Assembly (NCBI GenBank): GCA_001247695.2
Contig: LGRX02033530.1
Span: forward strand, 22,162 to 86,161
DNA length: 64,000 nt
Source of the DNA: Cymbomonas tetramitiformis
Lineage: Eukaryota; Chlorophyta; Pyramimonadophyceae; Pyramimonadales; Pyramimonadaceae
Direction of reading: 5' to 3'
Shown one piece after another: positions 1-8,284 of the stretch. Within the stretch, counting starts at the first letter, position 1, and every line of letters begins with the position of its first letter. Below the pieces are notes generated by a model, which made no database searches, was not told the DNA's origin, and saw nothing but the letters and a program-made list of their open reading frames with translations. Position numbers and translations under genes: made by a program.

Positions 1-64
1 CGAGTCTACGACCACGCCAATTCGCTTGCCGACAGGCGCAGGGCAGCCGCAATAGTCTCGTGAC
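1..64. other. Flank of Ty3 copy A, no feature seen
   Basis: Short unique sequence outside the left end of the Ty3/gypsy element. It ends in the left target-site copy, agcga at 65-69. I see no reading frame or RNA in it. Confidence 0.5.
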
Positions 65-69
65 AGCGA

Positions 70-672
70 TGTCAAGGTTGGATATTCAACCTTTTAGACT
101 ATGCGGCTGCTATTGAACAGTAGCAACTCGCAACAAGTATAGGTGGGTATGAGTGCAGTCTGGTATCCAGAATATCTGCTTGAGCACAATGCTCCTCATA
201 TACCTCAATGTCCTCACGCCTCATAGGCGTTACCACCATCGGGTTGTGAACCCGAGAACATTGGGCGAACTAACAGTATCGGCTGATCGAATTAGCCATA
301 TGATACCCGCATGGTGTTCAATTCATGCTTGAAGCGAAGACGCGTCCCTTCAGAACAGTTTGTTCTTCAAGAACTGTCTTGCTTCATCATCGAGATGCTG
401 TAATCAGCCTCTCGATGACAGATGTCACTCATGGTGAGTGGATGACAGATATTATGACTGTACATGTCATAGTCGACCGTACTGACGATACTCGACGACT
501 GTATGTCATTATAACATGACATGACATGACATGACATGACATGACATGACATGACATGACATGACATGACATGACATGACATGACATGACATGACATGAC
601 ATGACATGATATGACATGATATGACATGATATGACATGTATGACATGTATGTCATCGGTCATATCCCTGACA
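70..672 (-). repeat. 3' LTR of Ty3 copy A
   Basis: A 603-bp LTR. On the plus strand it runs from tgtcaagg at 70 to ccctgaca ending at 672. The same sequence recurs in the 5' LTR (3560-6253, interrupted) and, on the opposite strand, at 49483-50321. It contains the long GACAT microsatellite. A polypurine tract abuts its inner edge. Confidence 0.9.
514..650. repeat. (ACATG)n microsatellite inside the LTR
   Basis: About 23 near-perfect 5-bp units acatg, decaying to atatg-type units at the right end. The matching LTRs carry shorter arrays at about 6141-6195 (5' LTR of copy A) and 49540-49620 (copy B), so the array is part of the LTR and varies in length between copies. The cysteine/histidine-rich ORFs across it are artefacts of the pentamer. 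Confidence 0.95.
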
Positions 673-686
673 GATCTCCCCTCTTA
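673..686 (-). other. Polypurine tract of Ty3 copy A
   Basis: On the minus strand the bases next to the 3' LTR are taagaggggagatc, a purine-rich run where plus-strand DNA priming is expected. The same run stands directly before the 3' LTR of copy B at 49470-49482. Confidence 0.8.
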
Positions 687-1005
687 GAAGAGTTGTGACC
701 TCACAATATAGGGTGCATACCTTTGTATATGTCTTTGATGTCTTTGTTGTTGAGCTGGTACCAGTCTTCTTTACACCGATGAGGCGTCCCTCAAGGTGTT
801 TTTAGGATATTGGGGGGAACTGGGTCCACTCTAAACCCTCACCTTAGGCATTTAGCCCTACAGTTCTTAGGATATAGCCCCCATGAATTGCGTATCGTAT
901 TTCAGAGTGACGTTTCAAGGTATCTTCCGAGGTTTACGTTACGGATAGATATTGCGTTGCCGTTCGTATCGTATTTCAGAGTGACGAATTAAAAACGAAT
1001 ATGTT
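687..1005 (-). other. 3' untranslated region of Ty3 copy A and deletion junction
   Basis: Non-coding tail of the element, with repeated fragments that include tttcagagtgacg (near 901-980). The matching tail in copy B lies at about 49043-49470. Near 1001-1011 the tail is joined, through about 10 bp of filler, straight to the middle of the protease frame. That marks the internal deletion of the polymerase region. Confidence 0.75.
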
Positions 1006-1575
1006 TTAGCCACCATCGACCTCTGAGAGAAAAAAGAGATAAGCTACGGCTTCTTCAGCCGACCCACTGGATCGTATACGTCGTAGGTGCTTCCTCATAG
1101 TGGTGGCACTGACCAATTCCATTTCAGGAAGGTCATCTGAACCTGGAGTCTGTTCAACTCTGGACAGAACTGTACGAACATTGGAACCTGATGAATGTTT
1201 CCTGGTGATCGTCATATTCTTGGACTGGAAGTCAATGTGTGGGTTCCTTCTTTCCAACCAATCCTGTCCCAGGATGACTGTGAAGGGTTTCGTGTCAATG
1301 ATATAGAAATCTTCTGTATCCTTATATTTACCCAGCGTGAATGTAGCATTGGGAAGATAGGATGTACAGGGTAATTGGCTTCCTCCAGCCAATCCCACTG
1401 AGAATGATGATGAGTCTGTTGGTGATATACCAAGCTGAGAAGCGAACTGTCTGTCGATAAATGACGATGTAGCTCCTGGATCTACCAAAATGTGAGTACT
1501 CTGTCCATATACTTTCCCTTTGTACAACAACGGCTTCTTCTGTGATTTCAGCTGTGCTGTCTGTGACCGCATCAT
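1006..1575 (-). pseudogene. Ty3/gypsy protease (pol N-terminus), truncated by deletion
   Basis: Retropepsin-like aspartic protease that would cleave the Gag-Pol polyprotein. The active-site segment reads VDPGATSSF, a variant of the usual DSGA/DTGA motif, around residues 32-40. It is followed by a flap-like glycine-rich stretch and the second half of the fold (VILGQDWL, about residues 96-103). The frame runs into the deletion junction at 1006 after LFFLSEVDGG and stops, so the normal fusion to RT is lost. The same residues occur in copy B at 44650-45237. Relative to copy B there is a 5-nt insertion just before the listed start, so upstream gag-pro continuity is also disturbed. Confidence 0.85.
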
Positions 1576-1696
1576 TTCTGTGCGATGTGTTCTGAGGGAG
1601 TATCCATCTGCTGGAACTGTAATGTCAGACTGGAAAGGACTTCTTCTGAGATACTCTCAACCCGGCCACTTGCTTCAGTGGCATTTTCAGGCTGAT

Positions 1697-3076
1697 TTAT
1701 CCTCGGGGTGCCCTCATCACAGGTACCTGTGCAGTACCCGGAGAGTTTCCCTGAGGAGCTGGAGCTGATGCTGGAGCTGGAGCTGCAACTGCTGTATTGA
1801 TGCTCTGCTGATTCTGGAGCTTCTTAACCAGGGTGTTGACTGTTTTTAGGAGTTTGTTAGACTCACTTTTGCCACCCTGATTATTCTGTTGCTGCTGTCC
1901 TTTGTATGGATTCTGAGCTGGAGGATTGCCTTTTATGGATTTCCCTTCTGATGTTTTGGTGGAAAAGCAATCCTTTGTGACGTGATTGGTACGACCACAA
2001 CGTTGACAAGGTTGGGAATGAGTTGATGTTGATCCCTTTCCTTTTCCTTTTCCCTTGCCTTTTCCTTTTCCTTTTCCTTTATTCCTCTGGGAATTCTGGT
2101 TGGCATTCTGATTCTGGTTGCCTCGATTCTGATTGGATCTGTCATATGGCTTATTGCCACGGCCCTTATCCTTATCTTTCCTGATTGGGCCTCCTGACTG
2201 TTCCTTCTGTCCCCTATAGTGAAGGGTCTCTGCCTGCTTCGAATGAACTACATAATTCAAATCGAGCAGAACTTGTGTGGTTTGTGCCCACGACAAGTTA
2301 TTCCTTTCATCCTCTGTCAGAAATCTGAGATGAAACTGTTTCCGAAGGTCTGATTCCATGTTACCGACGAATCTGTCCTTGATCAAGACATCATCCAAAT
2401 CAACTGACGCTAAAGCAGCCAGTGATGTGAATGTGCGTAGGTAGTCTGCAAAAGTCTGGTTACCCTGTTGCAGTGCCATTAAATGCTTTTTGGCAACTGA
2501 TCGCTTGTGGGGATTTCCGAACTGCCTGAGGAATGTATTTCTGACATCTTCATACGTGGCATCTGATGTTTTAGCCACGACCTGAAAATAGTGTTTGTCA
2601 TTATTCTGAATGAACGTGAGGAAGACTGTGATGAGATCTTTATCTGGTGCACCTGGATATGTAAACTGAAAATATTTGTCTACTGTATCCATCCAAACCT
2701 CCGCATCCTGTCCGACTTTGTACCCCTTCGGTGGATTCATTTTCACCTTAGGGACAATTGCGGCTGGAATTATTGCTGCGTTGGCCTGACCATCATCTGG
2801 ATCTGTAAATGCAGGCGGGGGATTATCCTCTGAGTAATCCTCATCTGGTTCCTTAGGCTCAGTTTCTGGATCTCTATACCGACTCATGCCTGTCTTCATT
2901 CTGCTGATGGCATCGAAATATCCTATCTGATCATATCGGGTTTGTGTGTCAGCATAACCCTTTAACCATGAAGGTATTTTGAATCTGCTGAAATGATCAT
3001 AAGAACCCAGAATGTCAAAGTACCAGTTATTAGGATCGAGATCAATAGCTGGTATAGCTGCTGGTTCTTCTGCCAT
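1697..3076 (-). CDS. Ty3/gypsy Gag polyprotein (copy A)
   Basis: Full-length Gag, 459 residues, starting at ATG 3076 just after a pyrimidine-rich leader. The central part is a retrotrans_gag-like capsid segment (about residues 120-300: YFQFTYPGAPDKDL, then YLRTFTSLAALASVD). It is followed by a Gly/Lys/Asn-rich linker and one CCHC zinc knuckle, CQRCGRTNHVTKDC, near residues 356-369, for RNA binding and packaging. The C-terminus is Gln/Ala/Pro-rich. About 95 percent identical by eye to the copy B Gag at 43320-44567, which lacks the first ~50 residues. This is the best surviving ORF of copy A and could still act in trans if expressed. Confidence 0.92.
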   Translation of the reverse strand: MAEEPAAIPAIDLDPNNWYFDILGSYDHFSRFKIPSWLKGYADTQTRYDQIGYFDAISRMKTGMSRYRDPETEPKEPDEDYSEDNPPPAFTDPDDGQANAAIIPAAIVPKVKMNPPKGYKVGQDAEVWMDTVDKYFQFTYPGAPDKDLITVFLTFIQNNDKHYFQVVAKTSDATYEDVRNTFLRQFGNPHKRSVAKKHLMALQQGNQTFADYLRTFTSLAALASVDLDDVLIKDRFVGNMESDLRKQFHLRFLTEDERNNLSWAQTTQVLLDLNYVVHSKQAETLHYRGQKEQSGGPIRKDKDKGRGNKPYDRSNQNRGNQNQNANQNSQRNKGKGKGKGKGKGKGKGSTSTHSQPCQRCGRTNHVTKDCFSTKTSEGKSIKGNPPAQNPYKGQQQQNNQGGKSESNKLLKTVNTLVKKLQNQQSINTAVAAPAPASAPAPQGNSPGTAQVPVMRAPRG

Positions 3077-3539
3077 CTAAGATAAAACACCACACCAACA
3101 AAACCTTCAAAATGGATGCGTGTGTGTGTAATATATATATATATATTGTACATGTATTAATTTTGTACATTGTTATAATGAGGTGAAGTATATATATGGT
3201 TCCACCTTCTTCCCCCCTCAAGGAAGTGTGAACTCCACAGGCAGTTGTCAAGTGCCTATTACCTCATCAAGCAGCATGCAATTCCCTTAGGAAGCAGCTG
3301 TACAATTATTGGGTTGTTGCCCGATATATTGGTCACGAATGTGCTGATTTCAGCATGACCAAAATGCCAAACACGGAGTGTTTTACTATTGTATAGTGGC
3401 ATTTTAGGGTGTGTAGGGTTACTGTGACCCTTATCACCTATAGTGACATTAGGGTGTTATATGGTATCAATAACACCTAATTATATCAAATTTAAGCGGT
3501 ATGAACATTTTCTGAAGGAATTAAATCAAAACTGCATTT
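3077..3539 (-). other. 5' leader of Ty3 copy A
   Basis: Untranslated leader between the 5' LTR and gag on the minus strand. It is AT-rich with a (TA)n run near 3130-3147. No ORF of note. It has no counterpart in copy B, whose 5' end is lost. Confidence 0.6.
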
Positions 3540-3559
3540 AATATGTCACTGAATACCAC
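3540..3559 (-). other. Candidate primer-binding site
   Basis: Directly inside the 5' LTR the minus strand reads gtggtattcagtgac. This resembles, with one inserted base, the tggtatcagagc motif complementary to initiator tRNA-Met that many LTR elements use. Position is right; sequence match is imperfect. Confidence 0.4.
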
Positions 3560-3676
3560 TGTCAAGGTTGGATATTCAACCTTTTAGACTATGCGGCTGC
3601 TATTGAACAGTAGCAACTCGCAACAAGTATAGGTGGGTATGAGTGCAGTCTGGTATCCAGAATATGTGCTTGAGCA

Positions 3677-5604
3677 CAATGCTCCTCATAGAAAAAAGAA
3701 AAAAGAAAAAACCACGCCCGTTGGGCGTATGCGTAAATTAATTTTCCCGGCCCTACTCTGGGCCGGACCGCCACAAGTGGCGGCCTTAATGGGACAATTT
3801 ATACCGGGTGGTTCTTATCTTTTTCCTCATCTTGCTTTTCTTGTCTGAGTCTTCTGTATAGCTGGTATGTGCTGTGTGCATAGCTTACTGTCAGGTTATG
3901 TATTCTTTGTAGTGCTTGTGTGGCCTCTTTTCTGTTGAGCCCAAGTTGCTCGAGTATGTCTTGGCTGTGTTTGTACACCGTGCCTGTCCTGCCCACTGCA
4001 AACACATGAAGTTTGGCACGGAATCCGTGTCTGCGTAACAGTTGTAGCAGCGGTCCGTATTTCGTGTATTTTTCCAGGAGTTTAGGTCCCCATTTTTCGT
4101 CATCGGTGTGGGCCACCTCTATGAGGTGTAGGTTTTTGACTTTTGCTGGTGCTTCTTTTTGTGTGCATTCCCATCCGTCCTCCATGTCTTCTAGGCCCTC
4201 TATCATGACTATGTCTACAAAGCTTGGTATTGTGTCGGGCCCATCGTTTCTGCCTGGGTCGTCCTTTCCGTCGTGTCTGCATTGCCCTCTGGTGAGTATG
4301 TAATTTGGGAGTACCCTTGGCTTAACCCCTGGGTCCCTCTTTTTTCCGGTGTAGGCGAGTACTTTGCATCCCCCTTTTCTATGGTGGTCGAGTATGTGTT
4401 TTAGCTCGTCTGCGTGGGCGTCTGCCCTGTCCGAGAACATCCCTCGCATTTGTGGGTTGTTGCATCCTCCTAGGGCGTGTCCTACTCTCATGAGGAAGCC
4501 CTTTGCGTAGTCCACCCCTTTGTGTCCGCATCCTTCCAGGGTGCACTTTCCGCCTCCTCCGGCTGAGTTTTTCGCCGTCTCATAGTCTTGTGCTGGCAGT
4601 ATTCTCAGTCTGCATTTGAGTACCGTTTTTCGTGCCGCAAATGTGGCTCGTTTCCAGAAGCCGTTCGCTATTATGTGTAGTGGCGTGTCTCCTTTGAGGT
4701 GCTTCATTGTTTCGTTTAGCCAGCTCTCGGTGGCCCTGCCCTCTTGAACCGGGGGGGCGTTCCTCTTTTCCGTTCTGTGTGTCATGTCGTGTTTTCTTTG
4801 TTTCCATCTTGTTCTGGGCATCGGGTCCTCCATCATTGCATGGACTCTAGACTCCTCCGTGACACGGTCGTGGTGAGCTTGTTTTTCGTTTGTCGACTTC
4901 CCTTGTGGCTCTTCCCGCTGCTCAATGAGTTCATTGAGCATGTCAAAAATTCCCTCGGCATTGTGTTCCTCTTGGGTCATTTCTAGTCTCTCCGCGAGCT
5001 CGTTGAGTTCCTTAAATATTTCTTCCCCTTCAGAGGGTGGGGGTGGTGTTTCTGCGGGTTCGGGGTCGTTTCCTCGGGTGGGGTCCATTCTGCCCTCTGT
5101 TTCCCGTTGTTCTTGGTGCTCCTGCACCTCTCGCAAGAGGAGCATCTCCTCTTCCTCCCTCTGTCCCATCATGGCCTTTATTTGCCTGTCTTCTTCGTCT
5201 CGGGTCTGGTCGGCTTGTTGCTGCTGGTTGGGTACCGGGTCCCGTATTATCGCTTGTTCCTCTTCAGTTTGTTGCGCTTGGTCATGGTGCGCCTCCCATC
5301 TGAAATTGCGCGCAGTTTTCAGTTGGTGGGTCCAGGTTGTGGGTTCTCCCTGGAGTGCAGTCATTTTTGTTGAGAGTCTGCTGTTTCCTTGGGCTTGTCG
5401 TTCACGAAGAAGTGTAGTTACGTATTTTTGTACCGCGAGCTTTCCCTTTAGCTCCCTGCTGTTCGAGTCTTCGTCTGGTACCATGGGTTTGACTTTTATT
5501 GTCTCATTATTGTCCCACGCTTCCGTGAGGGTTCCCGTAGTACAGGCTCGTTTGGCTGCCTCGTCGGCCTTTTCGTTCCCCGCAATTCCGCAATGCTCCT
5601 CATA
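3677..5604 (-). mobile_element. 5'-truncated LINE nested in the Ty3 LTR
   Basis: A non-LTR retrotransposon fragment at 3691-5590, minus strand, flanked by a perfect 14-bp target duplication caatgctcctcata (3677-3690 and 5591-5604). Its 5' end (right side) is cut inside the RNase H domain, the usual outcome of incomplete reverse transcription. Its 3' end (left side) is a T6C-type simple repeat (plus strand gaaaaaagaaaaaagaaaaaa) rather than poly(A). The last bases of the duplication, cattg, continue the RNase H reading frame, so the 5' junction may have used microhomology. Confidence 0.9.
3799..5590 (-). pseudogene. LINE ORF2 C-terminus: end of RNase H plus long C-terminal region
   Basis: An open frame of about 597 residues inside the LINE fragment. 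The nominal ATG at 5643 lies in LTR sequence and is not the native start. The first native residues, CGIAGNEKADEAAKRA, are the last conserved motif of a LINE-type RNase H (the HxGIxGNExAD signature). The rest is a charged Glu/Gln/Arg-rich linker, then a more ordered C-terminal region with Cys/His-containing segments (KCTLEGCGHKGVDYAKGF; MIEGLEDMEDGWEC) and a final helical part. I do not recognise a named domain in the C-terminal 400 residues. APE and RT are absent, so the fragment is inactive. Confidence 0.75.
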
Positions 5605-5824
5605 TACCTCAATGTCCTCACGCCTCATAGGCGTTACCACCATCGGGTTGTGAACCCGAGAACATTGGGCGAACTAACAGTATCGGCTGATCGAATTAGC
5701 CATATGATACCCGCATGGTGTTCAATTCATGCTTGAAGCGAAGACGCGTCCCTTCAGAACAGTTTGTTCTTCAAGAACGACTGTCTTGCTTCATCATCGA
5801 GATGTTGTAATCAGCCTCTCGATG

Positions 5825-6050
5825 ACAGATGGCAGATATATAGTTCGGCGGTAATATATATCTAACTGGTGAGATAAACCCTGAGTTAAGGGTTACGGAA
5901 TCAGAACGGTAAAAGTGTGATAGATAAAAGAGAGGCATACATAAATACCTAACGGGTGTTTCCCGTCTACTGGTGACGGTCACCCAGCCTACCATAGGAA
6001 GTGACATGTGACAGTTTTGAGTGTCACAGTGTCAAATCCAGCAACAGATG
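5825..6050. mobile_element. Small LTR-like insertion in the Ty3 LTR
   Basis: A 212-bp insertion (5832-6043) absent from the other LTR copies, bounded by a 7-bp direct repeat acagatg (5825-5831 and 6044-6050). A second copy of the same sequence lies at 51581-51799 in unrelated flanks, so it is a mobile repeat family. Its start (TGxxAGATATAT) and end (CAGCAACA) look like a short solo LTR, but I could not settle the exact ends or class. Confidence 0.65.
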
Positions 6051-6258
6051 TCACTCATGGTGAGTGGATGACAGATATTATGACTGTACATGCCATAGTC
6101 GACCGTACTGACGATACTCGACGACTGTATGTCATTATAACATATGACATGACATGACATGACATGACATGACATGACATGATATGATATGATATGATAT
6201 GTATGATAGGTATGACATGTATGACACATATGTCATCGGTCATATCCCTGACAAGCGA

Positions 6259-6626
6259 TTTCCAGCTTTATTTTAATCACGATGTTTAATCAAATCACGA
6301 TTAGTTGGTAATTGCAGTACAATCATGACTTGATTAGATCAGGTCCGCAGCGTTAATCGCGACTTGATTAGTCACTAAAAAGGCCTAAGCATGCCCCTGA
6401 TCATGATTAGGGGTTGTAATCATGATTAGGGGTTGTAATCATGAACAACCTTGCCATTATTCGCATGTCATCATTTGTAGGTGCATTATGCGAATACTGA
6501 TGAAGCGATCATTTCCGGACGAGGCTCTGGTCTCAGCCAAATTACCCCTCGCCCGTATTATGCTTCAATTTAAATAATGTTATTCGCGTGGAAAAATTAT
6601 AGCCAACTGCCAGAAATTCATCAGTA
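6259..6626. other. AT-rich spacer upstream of the tRNA genes
   Basis: No coding signal. It holds short repeated motifs: aatcacgatt variants near 6275-6305 and two tandem copies of atgattaggggttgtaatc near 6403-6441. Confidence 0.5.
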
Positions 6627-6698
6627 TCTCCTGTAGCTCAGTTGGTAGAGCGCACGGCTGTTAACCGTGAGGTCTCTGGTTCGAGCCCAGGCGGGAGA
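6627..6698 (+). tRNA. tRNA-Asn (anticodon GTT)
   Basis: A 72-nt cloverleaf. The acceptor stem tctcctg pairs with cgggaga (one T-G wobble). The D arm is gctcagttggtagagc. The anticodon arm is cacgg-CTGTTAA-ccgtg with GTT, and the T loop is ttcgagc. No intron, and CCA is not encoded. Box A and box B promoter sequences are intact. A T4 run that could end transcription lies at 6745-6748. The sequence is identical to the minus-strand gene at 7180-7251. Confidence 0.95.
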
Positions 6699-6744
6699 GC
6701 GCTCACATATAGCCCGGAAGGATACGATACTATATTCATGATCG

Positions 6745-6748
6745 TTTT
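6745..6748 (+). terminator. Pol III T-run after tRNA-Asn
   Basis: First run of four T on the coding strand downstream of the tRNA, 46 bp after its end. Plausible but rather distant. Confidence 0.35.
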
Positions 6749-7081
6749 CCCGCATCTGCTGATGAGTGGATGTTGTTGATGATTCGGTTGTAACAAATGC
6801 AGGAAGTATACTATCGTATATCAGAGTTGCGTATTACGTAACTTGTGACATCAGATATGGAATATGCAGTTATCCATCACGACAGCGATAGTAGGTGACG
6901 GAGCATTAAGTATACATAAACCGTCCGCCTCTACAGTACAGCTCTAAGACTATCTTTGACCCTAAACATTCCACCTCTGATGATATTGGTAATTATTGAA
7001 ATGCATTCATTCTGGGTAGGAATTAAGAAGCCTCTCCACCTTTGTTGAGATGTTATCTAAATATTGAAATTATTTTTCACG
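6749..7081. other. Spacer between tRNA genes
   Basis: AT-rich, with no ORF or repeat that I can identify. The sequence close to each Asn tRNA copy differs, so the two copies are not part of one recent large inverted duplication. Confidence 0.5.
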
Positions 7082-7085
7082 AAAA
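7082..7085 (-). terminator. Pol III T-run after tRNA-Ala
   Basis: Four T on the minus strand, 13 bp beyond the 3' end of tRNA-Ala. This is a good terminator position for the Asn-Ala pair transcribed on the minus strand. Confidence 0.6.
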
Positions 7086-7098
7086 TGGGAGAAATGAT

Positions 7099-7171
7099 TG
7101 GAGTTGCCGGGTTTCGATCCCGGTACCTCCCGCATGCAAAGCGGGCGCTCTACCAATTGAGCTACAACCCC
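7099..7171 (-). tRNA. tRNA-Ala (anticodon TGC)
   Basis: A 73-nt cloverleaf on the minus strand. The acceptor is ggggttg/caactcc with the G3-U70 pair that specifies alanine, and the discriminator is A. The D arm is gctcaattggtagagc. The anticodon arm is cccgc-TTTGCAT-gcggg and the T loop ttcgatc-like. Only 8 bp separates it from the upstream tRNA-Asn on the same strand, so the two may be made as one precursor. Confidence 0.95.
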
Positions 7172-7179
7172 ACAAATTC

Positions 7180-7251
7180 TCTCCCGCCTGGGCTCGAACC
7201 AGAGACCTCACGGTTAACAGCCGTGCGCTCTACCAACTGAGCTACAGGAGA
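7180..7251 (-). tRNA. tRNA-Asn (anticodon GTT), second copy
   Basis: 72 nt on the minus strand, identical in sequence to the plus-strand tRNA-Asn at 6627-6698. It forms a tandem with tRNA-Ala 8 bp downstream. Confidence 0.95.
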
Positions 7252-7388
7252 TATTGATGAGATTTTTCAAACAAATCATAAACATTGTTTACATTTCCTT
7301 ATAGATGATATTCGTATTTCGTAACACGCGACATGGATTTACGGCAGCGGCACATTCCTTCGATTGAAGATTCTTACATCGTCGATCG

Positions 7389-7922
7389 TTACCCGTAATT
7401 TTAACGAGGAAATTACCTCTGTACTGTACTGTCGTTTGGTCTGTACTGTCTCGTCTTTGTACTGCGTCCGTGACAGCATGTCAATTTCCGCGTCTCTGGT
7501 TGGAGGTCCACCGTTTTTCGTCGACGGCAGTACAATGCAGACAAAAAGGACGACAGTATAGAGGCGGAGGCGTGGATGTCGCCAAAATGAAATTAAGTAT
7601 GGTGCGGAACGGCCGGTACATGCTACAGTACACACGACAGTATACGGAGTACAGCCGACAGTACAGACTACAGTACCGACGACAGTATACGACAGTGTAC
7701 GACATTTTCCCATATGACCGCTTGCACAGACGACAGTACAAAACGTGGTGGAAAATACTGCATGCCCCTCTCTCGATAATATTTCGCTTAAACCTTCGGG
7801 CTGTACTGTACTGTCGCACGGCTGCCACGTCGGCACATAATTCCCCAAAATCGACAGTACAGTGTCACAGAAAACCGACAGTACAGTACAGAGGTAATTT
7901 CCTCGCTAATATACCGGGTTAC
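7389..7922. mobile_element. Long-TIR MITE with iterated GACAGTA motifs
   Basis: A non-coding element of about 530 bp whose ends are inverted repeats. A perfect 30-bp core is at 7405-7434 and 7876-7905, with a less perfect outer extension (gttacccg... versus ...cgggttac). Between them the motif cgacagtac recurs many times on the plus strand in the right half, and its complement recurs in the left half, at irregular 10-40 bp spacing, as expected for subterminal transposase sites. No clear target duplication found, so the superfamily is unknown. The overlapping Tyr/Cys-rich ORFs are by-products of the repeats. Confidence 0.72.
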
Positions 7923-8284
7923 AATATAAACTCTTATTACTCTACACACCGACTTCATCGTTCATGCCGATGCTGTATCATCCTGTAGTTGCACAAGCGA
8001 AGGGACGTGTGACACTCAGAGAATTAAGTGGAAGAACACGATGAACGTTAACACGTGACGAAATCCCGTCATTAAATATGGAAAGCTACAAGCTTCATCA
8101 AAGCCCTGGCGCTGGCGCGTGTTAGCTTCTGTAGTGTGAAATTGTGTAAGAAAGTGTCACAAGTTTTCTCTCGACTGTTGGAACACCAATTTGGTGGCTC
8201 GTTTTTTGCCGGTTCACTGCGGACAGTGCGCGCACGAAAGAGAGGTTTTTATCAAGCGTCCCGCCTGAACGCAGCCGCGACGCT
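7923..8284. other. Candidate promoter and 5' region of the J-domain gene
   Basis: No ORF of note. It lies directly upstream of the signal-peptide exon. I see no clear TATA box. Confidence 0.3.

Larger units (their letters stand above)
3560..6253 (-). repeat. 5' LTR of Ty3 copy A, split by two insertions
   Basis: Same LTR as 70-672. Its pieces are 3560-3690, 5591-5831 and 6044-6253. They are separated by the LINE fragment 3691-5590 (14-bp target duplication) and the 212-bp insertion 5832-6043 (7-bp direct repeat). Confidence 0.88.
65..6258 (-). mobile_element. Ty3/gypsy LTR retrotransposon, copy A, internally deleted, with nested insertions
   Basis: A minus-strand LTR retrotransposon occupying 70-6253. 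Both LTRs begin TGTCA and end TGACA (read on the minus strand), and the element is flanked by a perfect 5-bp direct repeat agcga at 65-69 and 6254-6258, which defines both ends. The order on the minus strand is 5' LTR (6253-3560), leader, gag (3076-1697), protease start (1575-1006), then directly the 3' untranslated region and 3' LTR (672-70). RT, RNase H, integrase and chromodomain are missing. Copy B at 43320-50321 has them, so copy A carries an internal deletion with its junction near 1001-1011. The 5' LTR is inflated to about 2.7 kb by a truncated LINE and a 212-bp insertion. This copy cannot make its own polymerase. Confidence 0.93.

Noticed and set aside
360..662. Cys/His/Met repeat proteins (SCHVMSCHV) as metal-binding proteins
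   Set aside because: Direct translation of the (ACATG)n microsatellite within an LTR.
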